Below, piece by piece: positions 1-8,796 of a DNA stretch of 64,000 nt. Origin of the DNA: Dysgonomonas sp. BGC7. GTDB lineage: Bacteria; Bacteroidota; Bacteroidia; Bacteroidales; Dysgonomonadaceae. The position numbers and the translations under genes were made by a program. The notes beneath the pieces were generated by a model. It was not told the origin of the DNA, made no database searches, and saw only the letters and a program-made list of their open reading frames with translations. Numbering within the stretch: position 1 is the stretch's first letter; every line of letters begins with the position of its first letter. The stretch is from positions 28,018 to 92,017 of the forward strand of contig NZ_CVRP01000018.1 in the NCBI RefSeq assembly GCF_001261735.1. Reading direction: 5' to 3'.

Positions 1-501
1 GTTCTTGATCCTGTAATGGTTGCTACGTCTGGCGACAAACTGTTGCAAGACGAGGCAATAGAAACACTGAAAAATGAACTGATACCTTTTGTAAGAGTAA
101 TAACACCCAATATCCCCGAAGCTGAAATTTTATTAGGAAAGAAGATCAAGAGTCAGGAAGATTTGTTTTCGGTAGTCAAAGACCTTTCGTTTGGAAATAA
201 GGTGTCGGTAATGTTAAAGGCAGGTCATCTTACTGACGATAAACTTATAGATGTATTTTACAATGCCGAAAGTGGAGAAATTATAAAACTGGAATCGAAG
301 CGTATCTACACCAAAAACACACATGGAACAGGCTGTACTTTTTCTTCTGCTATTGCTGCGTATCTGGCTAAAGGTTTGCCTCTGAACGATGCGGTGCGAG
401 AGGCCAAAGAGTACATAAATAATGCTATAGTTGCAGGTGCAGATTATGAAATAGGAAAAGGCCACGGGTCGGTACATCATTTTTCAAAATTCTGGGATTA
501 A
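1..501 (+). CDS. thiD: Hydroxymethylpyrimidine/phosphomethylpyrimidine kinase, 3' part
   Basis: Phosphorylates HMP and then HMP-phosphate to give HMP-pyrophosphate, the pyrimidine half of thiamine; a cytosolic ribokinase-fold enzyme. The frame is already open at base 1 (it reads VLDPVMVATSG), so the ATG at 16 is internal and the true start lies before the window; roughly the C-terminal 60% is present. Seen: the DPVM..SG segment, the NIPEAE motif near visible residue 37, and the family's GTGCTFSSA anion-hole/catalytic motif near residue 108. No other thiamine gene follows it. The next gene starts about 60 bases downstream on the same strand and may be co-transcribed. Confidence 0.93.
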   Translation, partial: VLDPVMVATSGDKLLQDEAIETLKNELIPFVRVITPNIPEAEILLGKKIKSQEDLFSVVKDLSFGNKVSVMLKAGHLTDDKLIDVFYNAESGEIIKLESKRIYTKNTHGTGCTFSSAIAAYLAKGLPLNDAVREAKEYINNAIVAGADYEIGKGHGSVHHFSKFWD

Positions 502-562
502 CGTTCTATAAGTAGACAGAGTTTTTCTACCTTTGGGTTTTCAATTACAAATTATCATAAAA

Positions 563-1825
563 ATGGCTTGTGAAGATTCTAAAAAGGAAAAATTCGCTAC
601 GCGGATAATAAATCAAAGGTTCAACAAAAAAGATGTACATGGTGCGATATCTATGCCGGTTTATCGCAGTGCTGCATTCGAGTTTGCAGATGCTGACAGT
701 ATAGCTGCTGCATTTCAGTATAAAGAAGAAATAGCTTCGCATACTTATACCCGCATAACGAACCCTTCGGTAGAGAATCTTGAACGTAAAATAAAGGCTG
801 CCTCTAGTGCCGAAAATGTGCAAATGGTAGCATCAGGGATGGCGGCTATTTCAAACACGTTTTTGGCAATTGCGTATGCAGGAGCTAATATTGTAACGTC
901 TCCACACCTGTTTGGAAACACATTTTCTTTTTTCAAGTTCACACTGGCTGCTTTTGGAGTAGAGGTGCGATTTGTGAATACAGATAATATAGAAGAGGTA
1001 GCTTCAGCTATAGACGACAATACATGTGCTTTTTTCTGTGAGCTGATAACTAATCCTCATTTAGAAATAGCAGACCTTCCTGAAATATCAAAGCTTCTCA
1101 AGAGTAGAGGTGTTCCCATGATTGTAGATACTACCATTGTTCCTTGGTGCGGATTTGATGCACGAGAAGCAGGAGTCGATCTGGAGGTGGTTTCTACAAC
1201 TAAATATGTGTCGGGAGGAGCTACGTCTATTGGAGGAGCTATTCTTGACTACGGAACTTTCGACTGGAAAAATAATAAAAGATTGAACGATGTAGCAAAG
1301 ACGGATTCAATGTCTCAGTTTACTTTCAAACTAAAGAGAGAAATTGCCCGCAATCTTGGTGCGGCAATAGATCCGGAAGTCGCTTATTTGCAGTCATTGG
1401 GCATGGAGTCGTTGCAAGTCCGTTTCGAGAGAATGTCGGAATCTGCCTATAAGTTAGCTCAGTTTCTCGAACGACAGGAACAAGTGGTAAAGGTAGGATA
1501 TACCAAATTGTCTTCCTCTCCCTATAAAGCAGTTTCAGATAAATTATTTACGGGCAATCCGGGAGCTATGCTTACATTTAGTCTCAAGGACAAAGCGGCT
1601 TGTTATAGTTTTATGAATCAACTGCAAATAATAAGAAGAGCAACCAATCTGTTCGACAACAAAACACTTATAATCCACCCTGAGTCTACAATATACGGCA
1701 CTTTCTCGAAAGAAATGAAACAGGTGATGGGTATAGAAGATAATCTACTGCGTCTGTCTGTAGGGCTAGAGGATATAGAGGATTTGCAGAACGATATTAA
1801 GCAAGCTTTATATTCGTTAAAGTAA
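563..1825 (+). CDS. PLP-dependent trans-sulfuration family enzyme (O-acetylhomoserine sulfhydrylase / methionine gamma-lyase type)
   Basis: A 420-residue Cys/Met-metabolism PLP enzyme. The PLP-binding lysine is in STTKYVSGG near residue 214, and the usual N-terminal part (MPVYRSAAFEF, then YTRITNPSVENLE) and C-terminal HPEST / LRLSVGLED substrate-carboxylate region are all present. I chose the ATG at 563 because the upstream in-frame start at 533 adds only a non-conserved ten-residue tail. The family makes or breaks the C-S bond of homocysteine, cystathionine or methionine; exact substrate cannot be told from motifs. It follows thiD on the same strand. The alternatives, cystathionine gamma-synthase or beta-lyase, are possible but the HPEST-type ending fits the sulfhydrylase/gamma-lyase group better. 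Confidence 0.85.
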   Translation: MACEDSKKEKFATRIINQRFNKKDVHGAISMPVYRSAAFEFADADSIAAAFQYKEEIASHTYTRITNPSVENLERKIKAASSAENVQMVASGMAAISNTFLAIAYAGANIVTSPHLFGNTFSFFKFTLAAFGVEVRFVNTDNIEEVASAIDDNTCAFFCELITNPHLEIADLPEISKLLKSRGVPMIVDTTIVPWCGFDAREAGVDLEVVSTTKYVSGGATSIGGAILDYGTFDWKNNKRLNDVAKTDSMSQFTFKLKREIARNLGAAIDPEVAYLQSLGMESLQVRFERMSESAYKLAQFLERQEQVVKVGYTKLSSSPYKAVSDKLFTGNPGAMLTFSLKDKAACYSFMNQLQIIRRATNLFDNKTLIIHPESTIYGTFSKEMKQVMGIEDNLLRLSVGLEDIEDLQNDIKQALYSLK

Positions 1826-1881
1826 GTTTAATATTTTGTTATAATTGTCAACAGTTAGTCCTTTTTTTAAATAAAAAATAG

Positions 1882-1889
1882 TATTTTTG
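1882..1889 (+). promoter_or_regulatory. Probable -7 element for aroQ
   Basis: TATTTTTG matches the Bacteroidetes TAnnTTTG -7 consensus, 50 bases before the aroQ start. A T-rich stretch lies where the -33 box would be, with no clear TTTG. Confidence 0.5.
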
Positions 1890-1938
1890 TGCTCTAAACG
1901 AGTAAAAATCAATTTCTGGCGCTAATCCGCTGATAAAT

Positions 1939-2367
1939 ATGAAAATACAGATTGTAAACGGGCCAAACTTAAATTTGTTGGGAAAGAGAGAGCCTGATAT
2001 TTATGGCAACACATCTTTCGATGACTATTTTGCCCGGTTACAGCAATTATATCCAAATTGCGAATTATCTTATTTTCAGTCTAATCACGAAGGTGATATT
2101 ATTGACAAAATTCATGAAGTAGGATTTTTATTCGATGGTATTATTATCAATGCCGGAGCCTATACTCATACGTCCATTGCCATTCATGATGCTATTAAAG
2201 GCGTTAAGACACCGGTGCTGGAAGTTCATATATCAAATATTCATACAAGAGAAGAATTTCGGCATAAGTCTATGATTGCTCCAGCTTGCAAAGGATCTCT
2301 GATAGGCTTGGGTTTGTTGTCGTACGACTTAGCGATAGACTTTTTCCTGAAAAAGGAAAAGGCTTGA
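1939..2367 (+). CDS. aroQ: Type II 3-dehydroquinate dehydratase
   Basis: Catalyses dehydration of 3-dehydroquinate to 3-dehydroshikimate, third step of the shikimate pathway; type II enzymes are cytosolic dodecamers. The 142-residue length is normal. Seen: the N-terminal NGPNLNLLGKREPDIYG with the flexible lid, the SNHEGDIID segment, the IINAGAYTHTSIAI motif, and the VHISNIHTREEFRHKS segment with the catalytic histidine. The conserved active-site Tyr is the one in DIYG. It is followed 45 bases later by pyk and both may lie on one transcript ending at the hairpin at 3935. Confidence 0.97.
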   Translation: MKIQIVNGPNLNLLGKREPDIYGNTSFDDYFARLQQLYPNCELSYFQSNHEGDIIDKIHEVGFLFDGIIINAGAYTHTSIAIHDAIKGVKTPVLEVHISNIHTREEFRHKSMIAPACKGSLIGLGLLSYDLAIDFFLKKEKA

Positions 2368-2412
2368 ATTTAAATAATTAAAAAGAACTATATATTAAAC
2401 AAATTTCCATTT

Positions 2413-3879
2413 ATGACTCAGAAAAAAACGAAAATTGTAGCTACAATTTCAGACATGCGTTGTGACGTTGACTTCCTTCGTTCACTATACAATGAAGGAA
2501 TCAATGTTGTGAGAATGAACTCCGCTCATATGACAGAAGAGGGCTTTGTTCAGGTAATGACAAATGTACGCGCTGTATCGCCTAGTATTGGTATTATGAT
2601 GGATACTAAAGGTCCGGAGATACGTACTACTAAAACTGCTTCAGGCGAGAAAATCGTAGTTAAAACAGGAGATAAAATTAAAGTTATCGGAGATTTGGAT
2701 TTTCTTTCTACACCGGAACAAGTGTCGGTTTCTTATCCAAGCATCGTTAAGGATGTGCCTGTAGGTAGCACCCTTTTGATCGATGATGGTGAAACTGCAA
2801 TGAAAGTGATCGACAAAACTGCTGATTATTTGCTTTGCGAAGTTCAGAATGATGGAACAATTGGTAGCCGCAAGAGCGTGAATATACCGGGAGTAAGTGT
2901 AAACTTACCTTCTATTACTGCAAAGGACAGAAGAAGTATTGAAATTGCTATCGAAAACAAAGCTGACTTTATAGCTCACTCTTTTGTGAGACATAAACAA
3001 GACGTTTTGGACGTGCAAAAGATATTGGACGAATATAATAGCCCTATCAAGATTATCGCTAAGATCGAAAATCAGGAAGGTGTAGACAATATCGACGAAA
3101 TATACGAAACTGCTTACGGAGTAATGGTTGCTCGTGGAGACTTAGGAATTGAAGTTCCTCAGGAAAAAATACCTGGAATCCAACGTCTTCTTATACGTAA
3201 AGCTATAGAATACAAGAAACCGGTAATTGTAGCTACTCAGATGTTGCATACAATGATCGAAAACCCTCGTCCTACACGTGCCGAAGTAACGGATATTGCT
3301 AATGCAGTATATTACGGAACAGACGCAGTGATGTTGAGCGGTGAAACAGCTTATGGTAAATATCCGGTTGAGGCAGTTCGTGCGATGGCTCAAATTGCAG
3401 CAGCAGCAGAACAATCTAAATTGGATGAAAAAGTAATTCCTGTTCCATTCAAGGACTCTGAATATGATACTACTTCTTTCTTGGCTAAACAGGCAGTAAA
3501 AGCTGCTACTCAGTTAGGTTTAGGAGCTATTATCACAGATAGCTATACTGGTCGTACGGCTCGTACTATCGCAGCTTTCCGTAGTAAATGTCCTGTATTT
3601 GCAGTATGTTGCAGTCACGAAGTTGCTCGTCAGCTTTCTGTATGTTATGGTGTTGAGGCTAGCTTCCAGGAATCTACAGGTTATACAACTCACAAGCATA
3701 AAGAATATTTCTTGAAAGCCCTAAATACTCTTCTTGAGCGTGGAGTTATCAAGAAAGAAGATACAGTTGCTTATCTTAGTGGTTCATTTGGTGAAGGTAA
3801 AGGAACATCATTCCTTGAAATCAACGGAGTAGGCCGTGTTGTAGATGCTGCTGACGCTTTCGAAGTACCGGTAGACTAA
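2413..3879 (+). CDS. pyk: Pyruvate kinase
   Basis: Converts phosphoenolpyruvate and ADP to pyruvate and ATP, the last step of glycolysis. The 488-residue protein has the MDTKGPEIRT segment, the catalytic-lysine motif IIAKIENQEGVDNIDEI, the metal-site motif VARGDLGIEV, and the signature ATQMLHTMIENPRPTRAE. The extreme N-terminus departs from the textbook form: TISDMRCDVDFL stands where most kinases have TIGPAS, and RMNSAH where most have RxNFSH. I recall the same departures from other Bacteroidales kinases, so I treat them as lineage-specific rather than damaging. A strong hairpin at 3935-3972 ends the transcript. Confidence 0.97.
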   Translation: MTQKKTKIVATISDMRCDVDFLRSLYNEGINVVRMNSAHMTEEGFVQVMTNVRAVSPSIGIMMDTKGPEIRTTKTASGEKIVVKTGDKIKVIGDLDFLSTPEQVSVSYPSIVKDVPVGSTLLIDDGETAMKVIDKTADYLLCEVQNDGTIGSRKSVNIPGVSVNLPSITAKDRRSIEIAIENKADFIAHSFVRHKQDVLDVQKILDEYNSPIKIIAKIENQEGVDNIDEIYETAYGVMVARGDLGIEVPQEKIPGIQRLLIRKAIEYKKPVIVATQMLHTMIENPRPTRAEVTDIANAVYYGTDAVMLSGETAYGKYPVEAVRAMAQIAAAAEQSKLDEKVIPVPFKDSEYDTTSFLAKQAVKAATQLGLGAIITDSYTGRTARTIAAFRSKCPVFAVCCSHEVARQLSVCYGVEASFQESTGYTTHKHKEYFLKALNTLLERGVIKKEDTVAYLSGSFGEGKGTSFLEINGVGRVVDAADAFEVPVD

Positions 3880-3934
3880 CTGAAAAATAGGTGTTGATTA
3901 TTGTTGAATAATCAAACTTGTAAAATATAATAAG

Positions 3935-3972
3935 AAAAATGAGGTAATGAGATTTGTCATTATCTCATTTTT
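3935..3972 (+). terminator. Intrinsic terminator after pyk
   Basis: AAAAATGAG-g-TAATGA / gatttg / TCATTA-t-CTCATTTTT forms a long, almost perfect hairpin ending in a T-run. A smaller palindrome, TTGATTATT/gttg/AATAATCAA, lies just before it at 3894-3915. A TTG-initiated extension of the next gene would start inside this terminator, which argues for the later ATG at 4008. Confidence 0.85.
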
Positions 3973-4007
3973 GTATAAAATATCTATCTTCGAAAAAAAA
4001 GATTTTA

Positions 4008-4652
4008 ATGGGGTTAGAAAGTAACGAAGCTATAGAAGGCTATATACTCTCTCATATCGATGAAGAGAGCGATTTGTTGAAGCAACTCAACCGTGATGCA
4101 CATGTAAATTTGCTGAAGCCTCGTATGCTGTCGGGGCATTTGCAAGGTCGGATGTTGAAGATGTTCTGCAGAATGCTTCAACCTAAATATATTCTCGAGA
4201 TAGGTACATATACGGCTTATGCAACTCTCTGTCTGGCAGAGGGAGCCATTGACGATGCCGAGATTCATACTTTGGAAGTGAACGATGAACTGGAAGACTT
4301 CATTATGAAATATCTGCATCAGACTAAGCTGAAAGATAAGATACATTTGCATATTGGCGATGCTATGGAAATAATACCTACCATCGACAGGGTTTTCGAT
4401 TTGGTATTCATCGATGCAAATAAACGGCATTATATAGAATATTACAATCTGATCTTCGATAAAGTTCGTTCAGGCGGACTTATTATTGCGGACAATACTT
4501 TGTGGGATGGGCATGTGCTCGATGTTCCGAAACCTGCAGATAAGCAAACTATCGGCATACAAATGTTTAATGAAATGGTGGCAAAAGACGATAGGGTAGA
4601 AAAAGTGATATTGCCTGTGAGGGATGGTCTGACTCTTATATGGAAGAAATAG
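4008..4652 (+). CDS. SAM-dependent O-methyltransferase (COMT/YrrM-like class I)
   Basis: A 214-residue methyltransferase of the Methyltransf_3 (catechol O-methyltransferase-like) family. Seen: the SAM-binding motif I region LEIGTYTAYATLCLAEG near residues 60-76, acidic residues after the following strand (HTLEVNDE), the DLVFIDANKRHYIEYY metal/catalytic motif near 132, and GGLIIADNTLWDGHV near 157, the usual second metal-binding stretch. The substrate is not predictable; family members methylate catechols, tRNA wobble uridines or small phenolics. Start 4008 is chosen because the longer TTG form overlaps the pyk terminator. Residues 1-40 carry the family's helical cap. Confidence 0.88.
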   Translation: MGLESNEAIEGYILSHIDEESDLLKQLNRDAHVNLLKPRMLSGHLQGRMLKMFCRMLQPKYILEIGTYTAYATLCLAEGAIDDAEIHTLEVNDELEDFIMKYLHQTKLKDKIHLHIGDAMEIIPTIDRVFDLVFIDANKRHYIEYYNLIFDKVRSGGLIIADNTLWDGHVLDVPKPADKQTIGIQMFNEMVAKDDRVEKVILPVRDGLTLIWKK

Positions 4653-4701
4653 CAGATCGGTATTTTATCTTTACTGTATAAAGGATAACCATTGTTAGCT
4701 G

Positions 4702-4723
4702 TTAACTGATTACTGTTAACTGA
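4702..4723. repeat. Intergenic repeat motif, copy 1
   Basis: A 22-base motif built from two TTAACTGA halves around TTACTG. A near-identical copy (20 of 22 by eye) lies in inverted orientation at 39109-39130. It sits in the 107-base gap before rbfA. Confidence 0.5.
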
Positions 4724-4759
4724 AAAGTATTACCTTTACATTCTAAATTATTAAAATAA

Positions 4760-5113
4760 ATGGATACAACCAGACAAGAAAAAATAAATCGTCTTATTCA
4801 AAAGGAACTAAGTGAAATATTCAGGAAGCAAACACAGCAGATGCGAGGGTTGATTGTTTCTGTCAGCACAGTACGTGTGAGTCCCGATTTGGGGATGGCA
4901 AAAGTATATCTGAGCATTTTCCCTTCCGAGCAGGCAAAGGATATATTGACAAATATCAAGACAAATATCAAGACTTTGCGTTTCGATTTAGGACAAAAGT
5001 TGGGAAAACAGTTACGTGTAATTCCTGAATTGGCGTTTTATCTCGACGACTCTCTCGATTATCTGGAGAATATAGATAGGCTATTAGGATCTGATAATAA
5101 AAAAGACGAATAA
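4760..5113 (+). CDS. rbfA: Ribosome-binding factor A
   Basis: A 117-residue protein that binds the free 30S subunit and helps mature the 5' end of 16S rRNA, important at low temperature. Family marks seen: the N-terminal RQEKINRLIQKELSEIFRK helix, the KH-like core with VSVSTVRVSPDLGMAKVYLSIFP, and the C-terminal LRVIPELAFYLDDSLDYLENIDRLL. The next gene starts four bases after its stop, so the two are translationally close and probably co-transcribed. Confidence 0.95.
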   Translation: MDTTRQEKINRLIQKELSEIFRKQTQQMRGLIVSVSTVRVSPDLGMAKVYLSIFPSEQAKDILTNIKTNIKTLRFDLGQKLGKQLRVIPELAFYLDDSLDYLENIDRLLGSDNKKDE

Positions 5114-5116
5114 GCC

Positions 5117-6334
5117 TTGAATCTTCCTCTGCATATAGCCCGGCGTTATCTTTTTGCTAAGAAATCTCATAATGCAGTTAATGTCATATCTTTAATCTCG
5201 GTATGTGGTATTGCTATTGCCACAGCTGCACTGGTGTGTGTATTATCTGTGTTTAACGGCTTTACGGGGGTAGTGACTAAAACATTTAGCGATTTCGATC
5301 CCGATTTACAGATTGTTACTGTGTACGGTAAAGTGTTCACGCCTAATACGTCCCAACTGGAGAAAATAAAGAGTATTACGGATGTAGAATTTATTTCAGA
5401 ATCTTTAGAGGAAAATGCCCTTGCGATATATGGAGACAGGCAAGAGCCAATTGTACTTAAAGGTGTTTCTTCCGAATTCGAGAATCTCGCAAATATAAAG
5501 AACCTGATAATAGATGGACGCTTTGTTTTGCGTGAAGGAGATGTGGATAATGGAGTAATAGGTGCAGGGTTGGCTATGTTTCTGAATGTAAGAGCCAACT
5601 TTATGAGCCCGGTCGAAATATATGTGCCTAAGAGGAATGCTCGTGTCAATCCTGCGAATCCATCTAGTGCTTTCGATCGAGATGATGTTTTTATAGGCGG
5701 TGTATTTGCTCTCAATCAGGCTAAATATGATGATCAGATGCTTATTGTGTCTATCGACCTTGCCCGCGAATTGCTAAGATACGAAAAGGAAGTTTCGTCT
5801 TTGGATATAAAACTGAAAGAAGGAGCAAATGTTGCTTCTGTGCAAAAGCAAATAAAAAGTATTATAGGAAATAACCTGATTGTAAAAGACCGTTTCGAGC
5901 AACAGGAAGATATGTATCGGATGGTGAATGTAGAAAAATGGGTGACATTTCTTATTCTTGGTATTATCCTCATAATAGCTGCTTTTAATGTCGTTGGTTC
6001 TTTATCTATCTTGATAATAGAAAAGAATGAGGATATTATTGTGCTAAAGAATCTTGGAGCAAATAATAAACTGATTACACGTATTTTTCTACTCGAAGGC
6101 TGGCTGATAAATCTGGTAGGAGCTTTTTCCGGACTTATTTTAGGACTTGTTATTTGTCTGTTGCAACAATATTTAGGTTTACTCAGACTGGGGTCGGGAC
6201 AAGGCGAATTTGTGCTTGACGCATATCCGGTTTCTGTCTATCCATTAGATATATTACTTATTTTAATAACAGTGTCTGTTATTGGATTCTTAGCCGTAAT
6301 ATATCCTGTAAATAGCTTGCGTAAGCGTTTGTAG
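5117..6334 (+). CDS. FtsX/LolC-type ABC transporter permease
   Basis: A 405-residue inner-membrane protein with the MacB_PCD plus FtsX layout: an N-terminal membrane helix (residues ~20-45) in LHIARRYLFAKKSHNAVNVISLISVCGIAIATAAL order, a periplasmic domain of about 200 residues, and three C-terminal helices (about 275-300, 325-350, 375-398). The N-terminus and the small four-helix plan match LolC/LolE, which extract lipoproteins from the inner membrane together with the ATPase LolD; no ATPase is adjacent here. Translation starts at a TTG four bases after rbfA; no ATG is available near the conserved beginning. Assignment to lipoprotein release is likely but rests on family resemblance. Confidence 0.85.
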   Translation: MNLPLHIARRYLFAKKSHNAVNVISLISVCGIAIATAALVCVLSVFNGFTGVVTKTFSDFDPDLQIVTVYGKVFTPNTSQLEKIKSITDVEFISESLEENALAIYGDRQEPIVLKGVSSEFENLANIKNLIIDGRFVLREGDVDNGVIGAGLAMFLNVRANFMSPVEIYVPKRNARVNPANPSSAFDRDDVFIGGVFALNQAKYDDQMLIVSIDLARELLRYEKEVSSLDIKLKEGANVASVQKQIKSIIGNNLIVKDRFEQQEDMYRMVNVEKWVTFLILGIILIIAAFNVVGSLSILIIEKNEDIIVLKNLGANNKLITRIFLLEGWLINLVGAFSGLILGLVICLLQQYLGLLRLGSGQGEFVLDAYPVSVYPLDILLILITVSVIGFLAVIYPVNSLRKRL

Positions 6335-6349
6335 GTAAACTTTCGGTTT

Positions 6350-6763
6350 TTATTCTCCTGCTTGTGGAGGGATTTCCTGTTGTTGGCTTGGTATTACAGG
6401 CTCAAAAGCAACAATGCTATCCACTATAAATTTAGTGTAACCTCTCCAAGGCAACACTCCGTAAAATTCTTTATAGTGTAGTTTTACATTTTGTCCGCTC
6501 AGAGACATTAGTTTTATTGCAAGGTCTTTGTCGTCTATCGAAAATTGAAATTCATTGGATTGCAATCCTTGTTGTCCCGGACGAAATCCCGATTGAATCA
6601 ATTCTCCTTCATATGTTTTAAAGATAATACCCTTATGTTTCACATTGTTCAATATTCCGGCTTTTACGCCCGAATCGCTGTAAGGAACATAATACCATAT
6701 ATAGCCAAATATCAGTAATCCGACAATTATTATAGTAGCTATTATTAACGATACTTTTTTCAT
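6350..6763 (-). CDS. Membrane-anchored conserved hypothetical protein
   Basis: A 137-residue protein with an N-terminal membrane segment (about residues 5-28, MKKVSLIIATIIIVGLLIFGY) followed by a small extracytoplasmic domain rich in aromatic and glycine residues, with a Pro/Gln-rich tail. I do not recognise an enzyme motif. Similar short proteins occur beside ysxC in Bacteroidales, as far as I recall. It is transcribed divergently from ysxC: CAAAGATA at 6825-6832 reads TATCTTTG on the minus strand and is its likely -7 box. Confidence 0.7.
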   Translation of the reverse strand: MKKVSLIIATIIIVGLLIFGYIWYYVPYSDSGVKAGILNNVKHKGIIFKTYEGELIQSGFRPGQQGLQSNEFQFSIDDKDLAIKLMSLSGQNVKLHYKEFYGVLPWRGYTKFIVDSIVAFEPVIPSQQQEIPPQAGE

Positions 6764-6824
6764 AATTCTTGGTGGTTAATCTTCTGATTGTTAAAACGTA
6801 TAAAAAAGTGTTTTGTTCAGGAGG

Positions 6825-6855
6825 CAAAGATATTCATATTTTTAAACTATTTTTG
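6825..6855. promoter_or_regulatory. Divergent promoter pair for the 6763 gene (-) and ysxC (+)
   Basis: On the minus strand TATCTTTG (6825-6832) points to the membrane protein gene. On the plus strand TATTTTTG (6848-6855) points to ysxC and lies 44 bases before its ATG. Both match TAnnTTTG. The position of the plus box rules out the longer TTG-initiated ysxC form that would begin upstream of it. Confidence 0.65.
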
Positions 6856-6898
6856 TTCTGGCATAGAATTTATAACAAAGGAACAAAAGAAAGATCAG

Positions 6899-7501
6899 AT
6901 GATTGTAAAAGATGCACAGTTTGTAATTAGTAATACCGATTATAGAAAATGTCCTCAGGACGATAAACCTGAATACGCTTTTATAGGACGTTCCAATGTG
7001 GGAAAGTCTTCGCTTATAAATATGCTTACCAATCGTAAAGGATTGGCAATGACATCTTCGAAGCCGGGAAAAACACAGCTTATCAATCATTTTATAATTA
7101 ACGACGAATGGTATTTGGTCGATTTGCCCGGATATGGATATGCGCAACGAGGTAAAGAGGGTAGAGAGAAGATACGTGTAATTATAGAAGATTATATTCT
7201 CGAACGTGCTCAGTTGACCTGTCTGTTTTTATTGTTAGACTGTCGGCACGAACCTCAAAAGATTGATTTGGAATTTATAGAGTGGTTAGGCGAATCGGAA
7301 ATACCGTTTGCAATAGTCTTTACCAAAATAGACAAAATAAGTAAAGGTAAATTGAGTGATAATATGGCTCTCTATACATCTAAGCTTCATGAAACCTGGG
7401 ACGAATTACCTCAGATTTTTTACACGTCCTCTGAACATAAACTTGGTGGACAAGATATATTGAATTACATAGAAAGCATAAATAAAAATATTAAAGAATG
7501 A
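6899..7501 (+). CDS. ysxC: Ribosome biogenesis GTP-binding protein YsxC/EngB
   Basis: A 200-residue essential-type GTPase acting in late assembly of the 50S subunit. Seen: G1 [12 protein letters not shown] near residue 31, G2 SSKPGKTQ, G3 DLPGYGYA near 77, G4 TKIDK near 144 and G5 TSSEH. The ATG at 6899 gives the usual [11 protein letters not shown] beginning; a TTG 111 bases upstream would add a low-complexity tail and would lie before the promoter. The stop overlaps the start of the next gene (ATGA), so the two are translationally coupled. Confidence 0.96.
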   Translation: MIVKDAQFVISNTDYRKCPQDDKPEYAFIGRSNVGKSSLINMLTNRKGLAMTSSKPGKTQLINHFIINDEWYLVDLPGYGYAQRGKEGREKIRVIIEDYILERAQLTCLFLLLDCRHEPQKIDLEFIEWLGESEIPFAIVFTKIDKISKGKLSDNMALYTSKLHETWDELPQIFYTSSEHKLGGQDILNYIESINKNIKE

Positions 7502-7974
7502 ATCAGGATATACATGCACGATATATGCAGCGTGCTATAAATCTTGCAAAGAAGAGTGTTGAAGCCGGAGGAGGCCCTTTCGGTGCGCTCATAGTTAAGG
7601 ACGGAGAAGTAGTCGCTTTAGGGCATAATCGTGTTACTCTCGATAAAGATCCCACAGCACATGCTGAAGTTTCTGTTATCCGTAAAGCATGCAAGAAGCT
7701 TGACACATTCGACTTGTCAGGATGCGATATATACACTTCTTGCGAACCGTGTCCGATGTGCCTTTCGGCTATCTATTGGGCGCATATCGATAACATATAC
7801 TATGGTTGTACCAAGGCAGATGCAAAAGATATTGGGTTTGACGATTCTTTTATCTACGATCAGATTGATCTGAAGCCTGAAAAACGGTCGATACCTACAT
7901 CTCATATATTGCGAGACCAAGCTTTAGAAGCTTTTCATTTATGGGTAGCGAAAGACGATAAAACAGAATATTAA
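7498..7974 (+). CDS. Nucleoside/guanine deaminase of the CDA fold
   Basis: A 158-residue zinc deaminase. Zinc and catalytic motifs: [14 protein letters not shown] (His ligand and proton-shuttle Glu near residue 54) and [15 protein letters not shown] (two Cys ligands near residues 83-86). The extended C-terminus ending in [13 protein letters not shown] resembles the domain-swapped Bacillus guanine deaminase GuaD rather than TadA, whose tRNA-binding C-terminus differs. Probable role: guanine to xanthine, purine salvage. It overlaps ysxC by four bases. TadA is the main alternative. Confidence 0.85.
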   Translation: MNQDIHARYMQRAINLAKKSVEAGGGPFGALIVKDGEVVALGHNRVTLDKDPTAHAEVSVIRKACKKLDTFDLSGCDIYTSCEPCPMCLSAIYWAHIDNIYYGCTKADAKDIGFDDSFIYDQIDLKPEKRSIPTSHILRDQALEAFHLWVAKDDKTEY

Positions 7975-8000
7975 TAATAATATATTTAATAGAGAAAATT

Positions 8001-8645
8001 ATGTTGTTAGTACCTCAGATAAAAGTTTCGGATGTAAACAATCAGTCTTCTATTGTAGAAGCTATGCAAAATGTAAGCGAAAGTAGTATAGCAACTCTAA
8101 ATTGGCCGGACCAATTTCCTTCAAAGCCGGAAGTGACTTTTAAGTTGGCTCACAATGGAGAATTCCTGTTTTTGGAATATAATGTTGAGGAAGATGAGAT
8201 TTTAGCAAAAACGACAGAAGATAATGGCCCTGTATGGACAGATTCTTGTGTCGAATTTTTTATCTCTTTTCCGGACTCAGACTTTTACTATAATATGGAG
8301 AGCTCATGTATCGGAAAAGTGTTGCTAGGCTATAGGCAGGGACGCAACGATGTCGTATATGGCGATGCGGGTGTAATGTCGTCTATAAAGCGCTATCCGA
8401 GTTTAGGTACAGCACCTTTCGAGAAGAAACAAGGTGAGTTCAAATGGAGTTTGCTTCTTGTTATTCCTGTATCTGCATATTGGAAATCCGGTCTGACCTC
8501 ATTTAATGGCGTTACAGCCAAGGCTAACTTCTTCAAATGTGGAGATGATCTGACTGTTCCTCACTTTTTGTCTTGGAATCCTATTGCAACAGAAAATCCG
8601 GATTTTCACCGTCCTGATTTTTTTGCGGAATTAAAATTTGAATAA
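8001..8645 (+). CDS. Carbohydrate-binding family 9-like domain protein
   Basis: A 214-residue protein that is almost entirely one CBM9-like beta-sandwich (DOMON-related). Seen: the hydrophobic strand FLFLEYNVEEDEILAKT, the hallmark VWTDSCVEFFISF near residue 76, then a C-terminal FNGVTAKANFFKCGDD and a proline/tryptophan-rich end (FLSWNPIATENPDFHRPDFF). No signal peptide is visible, so a cytosolic location is likely unless exported otherwise. Ligand unknown. It follows the deaminase by 26 bases and may be on the same transcript. Confidence 0.75.
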   Translation: MLLVPQIKVSDVNNQSSIVEAMQNVSESSIATLNWPDQFPSKPEVTFKLAHNGEFLFLEYNVEEDEILAKTTEDNGPVWTDSCVEFFISFPDSDFYYNMESSCIGKVLLGYRQGRNDVVYGDAGVMSSIKRYPSLGTAPFEKKQGEFKWSLLLVIPVSAYWKSGLTSFNGVTAKANFFKCGDDLTVPHFLSWNPIATENPDFHRPDFFAELKFE

Positions 8646-8716
8646 ATTGAAAAATATGATGTTAAGGTTCAAATATAGAGGGTGATACATCTTTTTATTT
8701 TTGTGTTAAAAAATCT

Positions 8717-8745
8717 TTCGTCCTATATATTTTTTTATATCTTTG
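8717..8745 (+). promoter_or_regulatory. Promoter of the DUF47/PiT operon
   Basis: TTCG at 8717-8720, 17 bases, then TATCTTTG at 8738-8745: a good -7 box with a partial -33 box, 52 bases before the DUF47 start codon. Confidence 0.6.
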
Positions 8746-8796
8746 CGTCACGAAAAACAGGTTCCGTTTTTCTAAATATGGATATATTTAATTTTT

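Noticed and set aside
5167..5715. 182-codon minus-strand frame opposite the FtsX-type permease gene
   Set aside because: Antisense shadow; the plus-strand gene is clear and full length.
6788..6898. TTG-initiated extension of ysxC
   Set aside because: It begins before the promoter box at 6848-6855 and adds non-conserved sequence.
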